Numbered from the stretch's first letter, positions 1 to 12,299 are shown. The stretch is DNA of 64,000 nt from Nitzschia sp. DOCU1 (GCA_951394045.1 OX595990.1:1860001-1924000), one strand, 5' to 3'. Made by a program: numbers and translations. Notes: generated by a model from the letters alone, not told the origin.

Positions 1-375
1 ATTTCTCAAGTCGGCTGTCCCGGTCACGGCTGTGTACCTTGTGTCGCCGCCACTAATAGCAGCCATTGCCGCCTCCAACACAGCCCTATGGGGCGGGAAG
101 TCAGGCTCTCCGACGCATAAAGACGTGACAGTCTCGCCGTCTGCTTCCATTTGCTTCACGAGGCCAAAAACTTCCACGGTCTTGCTCACTTTGACAGAGG
201 CAACGATCGGATTTAATGCAATCTCTTCGTCGTTGGTAGTTGACCGCAACAGCGATGGAACTTTTCCAAGAAAGGGCGAAGTGCCTGGCGCTATGAGGCC
301 ATCGACGGCATGAAGAAAGACAAGAACAACGATTCCAATCGTGGACGATCTGGTAAGGATGGCAGAAGACGACAT
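1..375 (-). CDS. class I aminotransferase (bacterial-type aspartate/prephenate aminotransferase), 5' part
   Basis: Reading from ATG at 375 down to the window edge gives 125 codons without a stop. Residues 1-26 look like a signal peptide (hydrophobic core IGIVVLVFLHAV). Residues from about 50 onward match the N-terminus of PLP-dependent fold-type I aminotransferases of the bacterial aspartate aminotransferase group: LNPIVASVKVSKTVEVFGLV, then a CVGEPDFPPHRAVLEAAM stretch corresponding to the family's GEPDF motif, then RYTAVTGTADLRN. The PLP lysine lies outside the window. In algae this type acts in plastid amino-acid synthesis (aspartate or prephenate transamination). The leader suggests passage through the ER, perhaps into the complex plastid, although the cleavage-site phenylalanine is not obvious (DGLIAP). 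The exact substrate cannot be told from this fragment. Confidence 0.8.
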   Translation of the reverse strand, partial: MSSSAILTRSSTIGIVVLVFLHAVDGLIAPGTSPFLGKVPSLLRSTTNDEEIALNPIVASVKVSKTVEVFGLVKQMEADGETVTSLCVGEPDFPPHRAVLEAAMAAISGGDTRYTAVTGTADLRN

Positions 376-817
376 AGGTGCCAGTTAGTTGGTGAGATCG
401 CACGGACCAGATGAGCGAGGTAGAAGCCAGTCAGACTTTGTTAGAAAGTAGTCCTATCTTTGCCTCACCAGTAACGGAGGGGTAATGATGAGTGAGTCGA
501 GTCGTCGTCGGATGTGGGTAAGCCATGTTGCGCGATGGCGATGATGGCCACAAGATCACAAGCGGGGAACTAATACTAAGTACTTTACATACGTATAATA
601 CGTGTATGCGCAATTTTATAGGCAATGGACTAGTTCGACCTTCAACAATGCATTCCCAAAAGCCTCTTGTCGCGACAATGGGGATTGGCACAACAAAGGG
701 TTCGACGCATAATAGATAGTGGTAGAGCTGCATCACCGAGTTGTCAATTTGCTTTCTGGTGAAGTGCTGCAACCTCGATCATCCGTTGTTAGCCCTTGCC
801 CATATGCCACAGTTGCA
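376..817. other. intergenic region between divergent genes
   Basis: No convincing gene. It separates the divergently transcribed aminotransferase and CHK-kinase-like genes and so should hold both promoters. Short open frames here start with non-ATG codons or overlap on both strands. Confidence 0.5.
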
Positions 818-2044
818 ATGCAAAAGGATAATTTCGTTATGGATTCAATTGGAGATTTGACTTCTGACAGTCTCACAAAACTCCTACGCAGTCACTGGAA
901 GACTCCTTCGCAGTTCAGCAGGGTTCAAACCTTAACGGTAGAAAGGGTTGAGCAGGGTGTTCTGTCTCAAGTATTTCGCGTTTCCGCTATCTATGACTTT
1001 GGAGATGATCATTCCCATTCTTTAGAACTTCCGGCCCAATGGATTGTCAAACTCCCGCGAAAAGATCTTAATTTAGAGTGGATGTTCCTGTCAGAAAAAG
1101 TGTTCTATGAAATCTTTTTTCCACTCATTGAAGAATTTTCTCTGCCTTTTACAGTCCCACGGCTGCTACTTGCTGGTGAAAAGTACATTATTTTGGAGGG
1201 TCTAGAAAATGCTAGCTGCTACGAGTTGATTTCTGGAACACCAACTGAAAAAATTGACTATCTAACTTTTGCCCTGGCCAGCCTGCATGCAAAATCTTGG
1301 AATTCCTCTGTGTTGAATGATTCTTTGATAGGACAAGGATTAAATCGCCCCCCTGGCATGGGCCAGCGCTTGCACCCGCTCAGCAAAGAACACCTCTTTA
1401 CTGTGCAGTGGCGGGAGGCTGTCGATGCTATCCAAGAGCTGGATCCTTTGGTTAAGAAATTCATAGTTCAATTGTGCGAGCAAATGGAAATACGACGCCT
1501 TCGGGATGTTCATCAGATAGTACATGCTGACAGATATGCATGCATACACGGAGACTTTCACATTGCCAATTTCTTGTTCCCGAACGATGAATCGAAGAAA
1601 CCCGCCCTTGTCGATTGGGCAACTTTTGGATTTGGCAATCCAATGACTGACTTGGCTTTCTTCCTTGTCTTGAATGAAAGCGTGGCTTCCAATGTAGAGG
1701 ATTGGCTGCAGAAATACTACAAGCATTTGACAGGTTGCAACCCGGCTCTATCTGTTTCTTTTCCATTTGAGGGCATGCTCGAAAGGTTTAGATGGGCCAT
1801 TCTCTGCCAGTGGATGATTCTTGTTGCGTACGACAAGATGAGCCGTCAACTAGCCACTGGTGGAGATGATCCCAAACAGACCGAGACGAAGCTGAAGCAC
1901 TTCGCGAATGTAAATCGGCGCGCAGTCGTGGCTATGCACGCACTTGGCGATTTCGAACCGCTTCTGGCGAGGCTACCATTGGTGACTGAAGAGGAACGGA
2001 CAGAGGCACGAGACTTCAACAAGGTGACGCCCCTATCGATTTAG
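818..2044 (+). CDS. CHK kinase-like / aminoglycoside-phosphotransferase-fold protein
   Basis: Single exon, 408 aa from ATG 818 (a second ATG at 839 is also possible; the open frame reaches upstream only to a GTG). The protein has the kinase-like phosphotransferase fold of the APH/choline kinase/ecdysteroid-kinase-like group. The catalytic Brenner-type motif HGDFHIANFLF lies near residue 245, followed by the metal-binding DWATFGFGNPMTDLAFFL, the equivalent of the DFG and GxPxxDLA elements of that family. The N-terminal lobe has a WIVKLPRKD lysine strand. Members phosphorylate small hydroxyl-bearing molecules (sterols, choline, antibiotics). The substrate here is unknown. The gene ends 68 nt from the end of the convergent OSCA-like gene. 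Confidence 0.8.
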   Translation: MQKDNFVMDSIGDLTSDSLTKLLRSHWKTPSQFSRVQTLTVERVEQGVLSQVFRVSAIYDFGDDHSHSLELPAQWIVKLPRKDLNLEWMFLSEKVFYEIFFPLIEEFSLPFTVPRLLLAGEKYIILEGLENASCYELISGTPTEKIDYLTFALASLHAKSWNSSVLNDSLIGQGLNRPPGMGQRLHPLSKEHLFTVQWREAVDAIQELDPLVKKFIVQLCEQMEIRRLRDVHQIVHADRYACIHGDFHIANFLFPNDESKKPALVDWATFGFGNPMTDLAFFLVLNESVASNVEDWLQKYYKHLTGCNPALSVSFPFEGMLERFRWAILCQWMILVAYDKMSRQLATGGDDPKQTETKLKHFANVNRRAVVAMHALGDFEPLLARLPLVTEEERTEARDFNKVTPLSI

Positions 2045-2112
2045 AACGACCTCGATTTCAATTCACAACTAGATTCTTCATTAAGATGGCGGATTTATTC
2101 ACTTGGGTGCAC

Positions 2113-5100
2113 TTAGTCGTTCTTTGGAGCCCAGTGTTGCACTCTGGTGAAGCCGGCGCCTTCTGAAACGTCCATCCCCGCAAGCAACTTCTTTGCATCT
2201 CTGGTTAGATCGTACCATGCGAAAGGCTTCTCGGGGTCTTCCCAGTCGTAGAGTTCTTCGTCAATTTTGCTGGTGGGGCAGGGTGGTTAGTTTGAAAGTG
2301 GAATGCTGATGAGGATCAATATAATTAAAGTTTACTTACCTAGAATCACAAGCAATCAACGGATAAGAGAAATGTGGACTCTTCACTTGAGGGATGTAAG
2401 CATTTCTCGAAGCGACCTGACTAAACGGAATGTTTTGGTCGTCTCCGACGGCCTATTCAAAGGAACCAAGCAGGAAATAGTTAAAAGTTTGATGCCACAA
2501 GGAAAGGAGTCGGATTTGCAACTTACGGAGTAGCTGCTTCTGAAAAGCGACTGTGCTGTCTCAAACCATCCCCATACGAATTTGATGATAACGATGACTG
2601 TGATTCCAACAGATGTCCACCCAAACACGGTCGTCACATCTTCCTGAGTTGGTGACATCCACTCGTCACCCTCCGGCTGCTGTTTTGCAACGAAAGGAAA
2701 GGTCTGCCCCCCTCCCGGAGACAGCAAATCTTGATTGCAGAATCGATACTGCATGGATGTACTTGTAAAACTTACTTCCGTCCCATTCATTCGGGTATTT
2801 TGGTCCAGCGCTGTCACCGTAAATTTGCCTTCATACCCTGGAGCAATGTCGCTAGCTTCGCAAAGATTGTCAAAGGGGAACCCTGACCAATAAAAAGACG
2901 AAATGACGGCCATGGCGACGCAAGCAATGCTAAAAAAGTAACGACGAGAGAATTTGGAGACTTTTGTCCCAAGTTGAGGGGGTCGTTTCCACGTTCGCAT
3001 CAAACTGAATCTGTCCACGAAATATTTGACGATCAGCGCAAAGGAACACAAAAAGAATGATCCAGGAAAGATTGAACAATACCATAGACAAAGAAAGAGA
3101 ATCTGTACGGCAAGACTTGTGAGGACGTGACCAGATGTTCCCATCTCCTTCATAAGAGACCCACCTTGGTCATGTCAGTGTACCGTTCGGCTAATTCAAA
3201 CGCCTCACCAGAGAACTTGAGATTCATCGCGTCCTGCGTAGCAGCCCTTGGGGCAAGGACGTGCCGATTGACATGCCCCATTGGATCCGCTAACTGCAAA
3301 AAACTGACGGTCATAATTTCCGCAAAGAAAAGAGCATAGACCTGGGTAATCAATCCTCTCTCGTCTGACAGAGTGTCGGTGAATGGCGTAATGATGGTAC
3401 TGTGGCAGACAACGGTCAGCGCCAATCGCTACGATGAAAGCAAGCGTCGCGTGAAACTTACATCACAATCGCAGTATTCACCCAGCGAAAAAGAGCAATC
3501 TTAAAATACAGGCTCGTTTGTTTTTCTCCTTCTGCCGCATGCGCTTCTAGTTCTGTAAGCATCTTGGCGAATATCGGAAATACACTGTTGAAGGCTGCAA
3601 TCGCAAAGGCAGCTCCAATGGCAGTGGCATCATTTGCAAACCGCACGATCACAGCCACAGCAACGATCGCACAAAGAGTTGCAAATGCTGTCAGAACCTG
3701 CTCCTTTAGTTTTTGGAGGAAGCCGGCATTGAGATCTTGCCACCGGATGGTACTCGGCTCGTCTGGCTCTTCGACAGCAAGTACATATTCGCCACGGAAA
3801 AGATATTTTGGATCCGAGAGTGCGCTCTTGTCATTTCGCGATGCGTGAAGAGAGCCAACAGAAAGTTTTTGAAGAACATTCCGTTGATCCTTCTCAGTCT
3901 CAAAGGTCAAGAATACGTTGGTGACAGGGAAATCAAGCTGAGCCAATCCTTGAACCTTGGCATTCAAGGCCACGAATCGAGCGTATAACTCTGGGATTCC
4001 AGGTGATAAATATGCCATGAGACGCCCAAGCCAGTCTCGCTCTCTCTCCGTCTTCGCCGCAAGGTACGCAAGCTTGAGGTTGACAATTGATGTGCCAGGC
4101 TCCAAGTTATTCTGAATTGTTCGAAGAATCTCACGACGTTCCACAAGGGTACGGACCAATAAATCATTGTCAACAGCCAGAGTGCAGACCTAAAATGCAC
4201 GAAAATGGTAAGGATTGTGAACAATTAAAGCAAGCGGAGTATCTTCAACACTTTTGCTTACCGTGACTTGAGCGCCGTCGCAATTTTCCATAAAAAAGCG
4301 ACGCCATTCTTCCGGTTCGAGAGCATCTGGCGGAGGGTTTGTAACTCTCACGGAGTAATCTTGCGCAGTCTGCTCGTCCTCGTCGAAAGCCACCTCCTGT
4401 CGTCTGAGATATTCGCCAAGTAGCGTTGTAGAAACGAGCATCAAGATCACGGTAATGTAGTTTACTGCCCCAAGTTGTGGCAATGTCGCGTCGCAGTCAT
4501 TCTTAAGGGCGACCCGCAAAGTCTCACCAGCCGCACTGACGATTTCACCACAGCGGTTTCGTTCGAGTTCATCCAGGTTTGAGCCTCGTCCGTCATCGTT
4601 GGACGAGGTACAGTTGCAATTGGGACAAGGGACCCAAGGCGTGTTCGTACAAATCGCACTGCCTATTGTGAGCGTGTTAGTAATTTGATCTCTGAAACTC
4701 GCTGGCATGTACTGATCGCTCGCAAAATACTGGATGTTGTAGACGCTGACAATTCCCAAAACGAAAGTGATGACGAAAAGGGCTCTTAGGGTCGAGAAAT
4801 AGATACCCAAGCCAATACCAAAGTCTCCTAACTGAGCATGGGGTGTCCACAAAGGAGAATAAAGGGCTGTTTTCACATCATTTTCCCCGGGTTCTGCTTT
4901 CTCCATCTTCTTGTTTCCCTTCTGAAACTTGCGGATGATTCGAGAACAAACATTCTTTTTCGTTGCGGCCTTTTCTTGAACGATATAACGACTATAATGA
5001 CAAAGAAATAAGAGAACGAGGGGAGGAAAGTGAGCTTTTGTGTCCAATCAAGTGCAAAACGGCGATCGACGCAACCCGAATGATTCGTACTCAAGAGCAA

Positions 5101-5506
5101 CATGTTCAAAGTACGCCCACGCTTTTTCGAGAGAAGGCTTCATTTTGATGCCTCGTTCAAAGGCATCATCCTCTGATGTCATTGAGTCCACCGGAGCCTC
5201 CAATCCGGCATCTTTTGCGTTAACCTCTTCGCTCGGGTCTTCGTCGCCTGCTTTTGGATTGTACCACTTGTACTTCATCAAACTGAGGGCGATTCGGCGA
5301 CCATACGTCATCTCGCTCCAGTCGTCCTGGAGAAAGTCAATTTCTGCCGTTCCATTATTCAGAGACCGCGAACCAGATTTTGACTTCATCGGCACATCCT
5401 TCAAAGCCGCGTCATCAACGTTGAAGTCACCGCTTGATGTCTGAATGAGCTTGCCGGTCATGAGCAGGGATGCCGCACCTGATTTTGGAGCCTCGTCGGT
5501 CGTCAT
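2113..5506 (-). CDS. OSCA/TMEM63 (CSC1-like) membrane channel, seven exons
   Basis: Predicted exons on the minus strand: 5506-5091, 4991-4262, 4189-3462, 3399-3165, 3102-2527, 2452-2340 and 2269-2113, giving 984 aa in one continuous frame across six GT-AG introns of 62-99 nt. After an N-terminal cytosolic stretch of about 190 aa there is a TM segment (RALFVITFVLGIVSVYNIQY), a Cys-rich lumenal loop (CTNTPWVPCPNCNC), and a second TM. Next comes the split RRM-like cytosolic domain (DYSVRVTNPPPDALEPEEW, later NVFLTFETEKDQ and VEEPDEPSTIRWQDLN) typical of OSCA/CSC1 proteins. The pore-region segment around ILFLCLWYCSIFPG and VDRFSLMRTWKRPP also matches. The segment LTELEAHAAEGEKQTSLYFK is reminiscent of the related anoctamins. 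Family members are mechanosensitive or osmosensitive cation channels. The start at 5506 is the first ATG; the frame continues upstream without ATG. The last two small exons are inferred from splice signals only. Confidence 0.78.
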
Positions 5507-6102
5507 CGTTATCGTGATCAGGTGCTTCTTTAGCAGTGTGTCGACGCAATAATCTGCCGCGATGGATGCAAAAGGCAAGAAACCTTGAAAGCTCAGCAAT
5601 CTATTGTCCGCAGGAGGTTTGGGGCGGGCGCAAGATTATCATCATTTGCCATTCACTCGTTCGTTGAAGCGGAAGTTGATTGACCCGAGGAGTCATCATA
5701 CTACCGGTATCACGGCAGTCTCGTCATCGCCGCGCTTGCGGGCAGACAAGAAGAAGCGTGGGATTTTTCAGTTCTTGGCGGTTAAAGTCCCGTTAATAAA
5801 TATTTTACTCCCGACCGAGCGCGTCTCCACGGCTTTTCTGGACTACGGAAGGCTAGAGAGAGCAGCCGGCCGGGACGACAACTTTACGGAGAAACTAGAG
5901 AAGAGGACCTCCTTGTTGTTATTAGCGGGACGAGGACACATAATCCGAGGTGGTCAGTATTGCTGTCTATTACAACTGCAGTACTCAACGCAAAGTTGCT
6001 TCTTCAAATTTGCATATGCGCAACAAAGGGACTAGCATCACCTGTGACTTCAACTCATGGCAATTCATTCATGCTTGAAATGCAAAGCCTTCTTCGAATC
6101 TC
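5507..6102. other. intergenic region
   Basis: Upstream of the OSCA-like gene and downstream of SMC3. A plus-strand open frame here shows no recognisable protein features, and I see no RNA gene. Confidence 0.4.
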
Positions 6103-9100
6103 CTAGTACGCTGCCACATCCTTGGCTCCCCCTGCGGCGGCGCCCTCCTCACTAGTGGCAGGATTAGACGTTCGAGCAGTATTGTCTTCCTCAATCACGT
6201 CTAGGGATTTGCGTTTGCGGGAATCGCGTCGGGATCCCTTTGATTTGATAGTTGTTATCTCACCAACGGCCTCCTCCTCACTCATCAAGTTGGCTATGAA
6301 TTTGAGGGCGTCGTTTTTGCTCATATGGTGGATGCTGCTCACCTTGTTCTGGTGACTGATCCCGTAACAGTTTCTCGAGATGGCGACGAGTTCAGGACGG
6401 AATGTACTGGTGATGAATTGGGTGGGATTTTCAGCATTATTTGCTTGTCGTTGAATCAAGTTTGCGACGGCTTGGCGGTAGGTGGAGTCGAGAGCTTGAT
6501 CCAGCTCATCAAAAATATAAAAAGGTGCTGGGTCGCAACGCTGAATGGCAAAGATCAAAGCCAACGCCACCAGAGCTTTTTGCCCCCCACTGAGCTGGCT
6601 CATGATGAAATTCTCACCGACAGCCGAAAAGCGGACCTTGATTCCAACGCCACGGTACAGGCTTACATCTGGATTCTCTGGGTTGAACTTCTTGGATTTC
6701 TTCGATGAACTTTCGTCGCCATCGCTCTCCATTTCCTCGTCCGTTTCTTCATCGTTTCCATGATTACCCTCGTCCAAAGCGGTTCGCATGATGAGTTCGC
6801 CAGCCCCGAGAGGCACAAGCTCCTTGAAGACTTCCGCAAAATGTTTGCTAACGCCACGAAAGGTTCGATTGATAGCTTCGTCCTTCTTTCTATCCAAGCT
6901 CTCAACGAGCTCTTTTACCTTCTCGGCGCCCTTGTCCAACTCTTCCTTGCGTTTGATAAGCGACTCACGTTGTTCACTAAAGTTGACGTACTGGTCGAAG
7001 GCCTTTTTGTTCACATGGGAATACTTCTTCAGCTTCTTGTTCACTCGGTCCAGTTCTTTTTCAAGATCGGAAATAGACTTGTTCTGGTAACTCTTCAGTT
7101 CTGAAGGTGGAGGCAAGGAACCAAGCTCCTGAATCTTGCGCATGTAGCTGTCACGCTTGGCCGTGTTCATGGATTTCTGAAGGACGAATCTTGGTCAGCA
7201 TACTCAAACGGTGCTTTGGCCGAATCTTCAAAAATTGTCAGAGATGCTTACCTTGCTCATTAATTTCTCCGACCGTTCCGAGGCGTCATCCAAAAGCTTC
7301 GAATTCTTGATATCGAGCCCCTTGAGCCTATCAAGCTCGTGCTTGGCAGCACGGAGCTGTCCCTTGATTTCTTCCTCGACCCTGCGACAATCCTCGACCC
7401 GTCTGTCTACATCAGCCACATCCTGGGCGGCCTGGACGAGCTGCTGCTGCCTGCCTCCCAATTCTCGCCTACGTCGATCCTGCAACATGCTCGACGACGT
7501 AGCCACCAATCCACTGTCATCCTCGCGGTGCACTTGAGTAAGTTCTTGCCGACGCTTTAGGAGATTATCTTCCAATAAAGATTCCAACCGCTGACGCTGG
7601 CCACGGAGATCCTCAACGGCCTCTGACTGTTCAGTGATTTTGCTCGCCAGCGCCTCGACATCTTTCCTGAGTTGATCCAGCAAACCACGATCGTCGTCGG
7701 ATAAAGCAGAGATAAGCTCTGTTCCGATCTCTTCCTCCAAACGACCGATGTCTCCAGTGATAGAGGCGATTTCTCGCTCAATTGGAGGGATTACTTGACT
7801 TTCAATCCGCTCGGCTTGTCTCTTACTAAGGGCCAGTTGAGCCTGACGATCAGCGACTTCCGTCTCTATGGCCCGTACCATTCTCGACATTTGAGATTGC
7901 TGGTTTTGAAGCTGTGAAACTTCTCGACCGGCGCTGGTCACATCTTGTTCCGCTTGTTTGGCAATGTTATCAGCTTGACGAAATTCTTGATCCAGCGTAC
8001 AAAAGGCTTGCTCCGCTTCCTTCTTGGAAGCATGAGCGCGAAGACGACTCTTCTGCTGGTCGACGTAGCCACCCGTCAACGCCCCCTTTCGCGAACAGAG
8101 GTCACCATCAAGGGTGATGCAATCCATTTGAGCCTTTTCTGCCCATTCCGATGCCACTTCAGCAGTGCGAGCCAGCATCTTCTTGTGGAAGACATGTTGC
8201 ATAGCTTTCGCAACTTTTGTATCGTAGTTGATACAGGTATCCAACAAAGGGGCAACATCATTGGACTGCGGGTACCGTACGTTGGGATCAACTCTGATTT
8301 GGTTGAGAGGCATAAAAGTGACTCGACCGAGCCGCTCGCGTTCCAAGCGGGTCATGATACGAGCAGCAGTTGCGTCCGTATCAACTATGACATGAAAGAG
8401 CGAATTCTGAGTTGCCGCCTCGACCGCAGTCTGGAACTTTGGGTCCTTGAGTTCCATGTTGTCCATGACCATGCCAAAATATTGTTGGCCTGGAACTAGG
8501 CCCTCTTCCTCCACAATCCGAGGCAATGCCCGAATTCCCATGGCGGTTGCACGCGGCATGCTCTTGCGGAAGGCCCCGACAGCTTGCTGATAGTTCTCTC
8601 TGGCTTCCTTGGCGCGGTCTTGGAGGCTTTCCGCCTCGCGCCACTTCACCTTGCGCACATCAATCATGGCATGGTGATGCTTGTTCTTTTCGTCCAAGCT
8701 CCTTTGGACACCCTGCAACGACTCGGTCTTCTGTAGCAGCTCTTCTTGCTTGGCGGCGATTTCTTGCTCAAATTCCCTGGTGCTGCGACGCAAGTTCCCC
8801 AGAGCGTCTTGCTGCTGTGCGAGATATTCCTCCTTCTCCTTCTTGAGATTCTGCAAGTCTGTGATTTGCTTCTTCAAGGAACGATCCCGTTCCTTTTTTG
8901 AGGAATATTTCTGGCCTCTTCCCTGTTTTGCGTAAATCGCGTCCGCCTGGCGAGTTGCCTGGTCTTTTTGTTGCAACAATTGCTGTAAGGCAGCTTGACC
9001 TTCCTTCAAGGCCGCATCCTTTTCTTCCAGTTGAGACTGGGCGGCCTCGATTTTGCCCTCCAGTTCTTTGAGCTCAGCTTGCGTGCGTTCAAGCGTTTCT

Positions 9101-10144
9101 TCTCCGAGCTGGACTTGTTCTTGGAGCTCTTGGCACTGCAGATCGAGTTTTGTCCTCCACGTGACGGCTCGAATCTTGTCCTCTTCCAAATTTTGTAGCT
9201 GCACCCGATTCCGCTTCAAGGCTTGACTCTGTAGTTTGAGCTGCGCTTCGGCGTTTTGAATCTGATCATGAGTCGTCTTGGCGGTCTCGTGCAGCTCTGC
9301 CGTTGCCTGCAAATGTTCCATGCGTTCGTGTTCCAAATGGTCCAACACGTGGCGGGCCTTGCGCAATTCCTTGTCGTAGAGCGTAAATTCCAGGGCCTTG
9401 CGGGTACGATCACAGTCTTGATAGACTGAGAGTTCTTCCTTTTCACCCTTGAGTTCATTGAGACGTTGATCGATGTCCTCCAGAATTGCATTGATCTTTT
9501 CGATCGACTGAGCATTTTCCGTCATTTTGACCAGTGATTCGGCCTTTTTATCTTCGTAGAGCGTCGTCCCAGCAACTTCTTGCAGCAATGCTAGACGCTG
9601 TGCGTCCGTCATCAAGCACAGAGTTTGAATCTTTCCTTGTTGCACCATGAAGTAGGGGTTCGATTTCGAAAACCCGGCTCCTTCCAGCAAGGACTGGACT
9701 TCTTGTTTAGTGGCCCGCTTGCGTTGGAGAAAGAATTCATCCTTCTTGGCTCCCACGGTGCGGCGGAGGACAACTTCATCGGAATTTTCCACAGAAAACC
9801 GATTATCAGAGTTGTCAAAGACGACTTCGACGAATGCATTGACCGCTGCGCTCCCGCTTCCTTCGTGAAGCAATGCTTGGCGCTCTTCCTGGAAGCCAGT
9901 CACGCGGAAAGACTGGGTTAGATGACATGGCAAAAGGCCCAACACGGGCACTCGTACTATGACGTACCGTTCGCAAAGTAGCAAATCGAGGAGTCAACAA
10001 GACAAACTGAATCGCATCAAACAAGTTCGACTTTCCACTTCCGTTGCGTCCAACAACGCAATTCGTCGTGGGAGCAAATGGATGAATCTCCGGCTGTTGC
10101 CGAAACGAACGGAAATTGGAGATAGTGATTTGTTTGATGTGCAT
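6103..10144 (-). CDS. SMC3: cohesin subunit SMC3
   Basis: Three exons on the minus strand: 10144-9968, 9888-7252 and 7176-6103, with introns of 79 and 75 nt, encode 1295 aa, close to the usual 1200-1250. The protein begins MHIKQITISNFRSFR. Walker A GRNGSGKSN lies at 32-40. The GAKKD motif at 105-109 keeps both lysines that Eco1-type acetyltransferases modify to lock cohesin on DNA. Long coiled coils flank a hinge (around GLVPGQQYFGMVMDN and IVDTDATAARI). The C-terminal head has the ABC signature LSGGQKALVALAL near 1133 and Walker B FYIFDELDQALD near 1160, and KKYSHVNKKAFDQYVNFSEQ is the SMC3-specific segment. SMC3 pairs with SMC1 and the kleisin to hold sister chromatids. An acidic insert (DEETDEEMESDGDESS) precedes the signature. 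The gene is divergent from PRP19. Confidence 0.96.
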
Positions 10145-10709
10145 CTTTGTTTCTTCAGTCTCAAGAACAATGAGTCTGAATCAGAAACTATAGTCGTCCT
10201 ATCGCAAAGTACAACAGGGAAATGATTGGAAGCAATTTCAATGTTTGCTGTGCCGCAATGATCAAAAATGATGATGGCCATGGCGGCCGCGGGGCGCGGG
10301 GGAAGAATTGAAGATGTTGGCGACAGGCGCGCGCCCGCTGCCGCGTTATTTCTCGCGCGTACCGCACTTCTGTCTGTAGCCCCGCGCCGTCTTTGGAGGC
10401 TTCTCATCATGTCATACGTAGAATTTCTACTGGATATCAGTACTGGAAAATGGTTGATGGCAATATGCACTTGTCAGCCCACGTAAGTAGACCAAGCATA
10501 TACATATATAGAAGATGTTGACTCTGCCGACTTGAATTTCTAACAGGTTATGGGGGGACCGTTCCCACCGATCACCCTCTTCACCAAACGATGATGTTGT
10601 GCTGTTGCCACAACGTCTCGATACCACCCTAATCGTTGATCCGATCACAACGTCTACACCTGACATACAGTAGTACTACCTCGTTGATTCCCCCCCCCCC
10701 CCCCCCACA
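10145..10709. promoter_or_regulatory. divergent promoter region SMC3 / PRP19
   Basis: A 565-nt stretch between two divergent start codons. It must contain both promoters. It carries a GC-rich block (10270-10390) on the SMC3 side and a homopolymer of 18 C ending three bases before the PRP19 ATG. No TATA element can be assigned with confidence. Confidence 0.55.
10689..10706 (+). repeat. poly-C tract of 18 nt abutting the PRP19 start codon
   Basis: Eighteen consecutive C residues followed by ACA and then the ATG at 10710. Such a tract would lie in the 5' leader of the PRP19 mRNA, or in the core promoter. Length is prone to sequencing and replication slippage. Confidence 0.85.
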
Positions 10710-12299
10710 ATGTCCTTGACCTGTGAGTTATCGGGTGAGCCGTTGGCCACAAGCAAGGAAACCATTGTGGCCACGCCATCGGGACACATTTGCATCAAGC
10801 GTCTGCTGCTCCAGAAGTTGACGGAGAATGGTGGCATGGACCCCTTTGAAACGATTCGGGAGAGACCTCTCTCGGAAGATCAGCTTGTTGAATTGAGGAC
10901 AAAGCTGGAGCCTCCTCCGCGTCCCCAAGCGACTTCGTTGCCTAATCTGTTGCAAATGGTTCAGACGGAATACGACGCGTTGGTATTGGAGCTGTTTGAC
11001 ACGCGCAGGGCACTGGAAGAGACGCGTCGTGAACTCAGTCAAGCACTCTATCAAAATGATGCAGCTGTTCGAGTCGTGGCGAGATTGTCCATGGAACGAG
11101 ATGCGGCTAGAGAGGAGCTGGAACGGTGGAATGCTAGTGCTGCGCCCGTCCCCACAATGGTGCCCGATGAGGAACCACAAGCCAAGCGAAGAAAAGTCGA
11201 CCAAGCCGACGGACCTCTTTCGAATGATTTGCCGGAAGATGACTTAGCAGACATGGTGGCAAAGTGGGAACAGCTTCACACCCAGCGCAAACCTACACTC
11301 AAGGCAGCGGCCGCCAAGGCACCGACGCAAGAAATGGTTGCCAGCTACGCAGCAAAAGATACAAAAAATTGGCACAAATCAACGTGTCGCAGTGTCCTAT
11401 GTATGGCAAGCCGTGGGGATCTGCTTGTCACAGGTGGAAAAGATAAGCAAGTTGTGGCTTATTCCATTCCAGAGGAGGTGGTCAAGCAAACTTTCAACAT
11501 TGGAAATGTCCCTGTGAGTGTGGATGTGTCCGAAACTTTGGTGATTGCAGCTGCTGCAAAGGGACACGTAGTGGTATATTCGGTGGCAGATGGATCCACT
11601 CTGGGGGAACTGACGGTGGATGGCACCGAGGTGGCGGCTGTGAATGCCCATCCGACTGGAAAACACGTCTGCGTGGTCACATCCGATGGGCGAATTCTAG
11701 TTTGTCTGCTGGACCAGGGCAAGTTGTCGACCGTGGCTGAATTCAAGGCTGATGTGGCGGTGGAATACACATGTGGTGCAGTACACCCCGATGGTCTGTT
11801 GTATGCAGCAGGCACGAGCACTGGAGAACTACACATGTGGGATTTCAAAAACAAGGTTTTGGCTAGTACCATGAAGGTGAGTTTTTTCTGCTATACTCGG
11901 TGGCATTATTGGACTTTCTCTCATCATACCGACTTCTAGGAGGGAAGTGGAGTGGATGCGGTGACAGCCATTGCCTTTTCGGAGAATGGGTATCACTTGG
12001 CAACAGGTCATCAGTCGGCGGCAGTTCGATTCTGGGATTTGAGGAAACAAAAGACAGTGGCTACCATGAACGGAGATGGCAGTTTGTTGGAAACGGTTAC
12101 ATGCGTGACCTATGACGATAGTGCGAAGTTTGTGGCCTTCGGAGGTAAAGGCGGCTTGGTGGTAACGACGGTTAAGGAATGGGGGGTTACTGCCTCGGTC
12201 AAGATGGACAAACCGATTTCGGGAGTCGGTTGGACGCCCACAGGAATCGCTTCTTGCAGTGACAAGGAAAGAACCATTTCCTTTTATGGTGCGCCGTAG
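10710..12299 (+). CDS. PRP19: pre-mRNA-processing factor 19 (U-box E3 ligase, WD40)
   Basis: Two exons, 10710-11876 and 11940-12299, with a 63-nt GT-AG intron, give 508 aa (human PRPF19 has 504). The N-terminus MSLTCELSGEPLATS and the following about 60 residues form the U-box with the PLSEDQLVEL segment. Residues about 80-150 are the Prp19 tetramerisation coiled coil (LLQMVQTEYDALVLELFDTR). From about residue 215 WD40 repeats follow (VLCMASRGDLLVTGGKDKQV; AVRFWDLRKQ). PRP19 is the core ubiquitin ligase of the spliceosomal NineTeen complex, with further roles in DNA-damage responses. A basic RRK patch near residue 155 could be a nuclear localisation signal. Confidence 0.95.

Noticed and set aside
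5604..6035. 143-codon plus-strand frame
   Set aside because: Lies in the intergenic space between the OSCA-like gene and SMC3 with no recognisable composition or motif.
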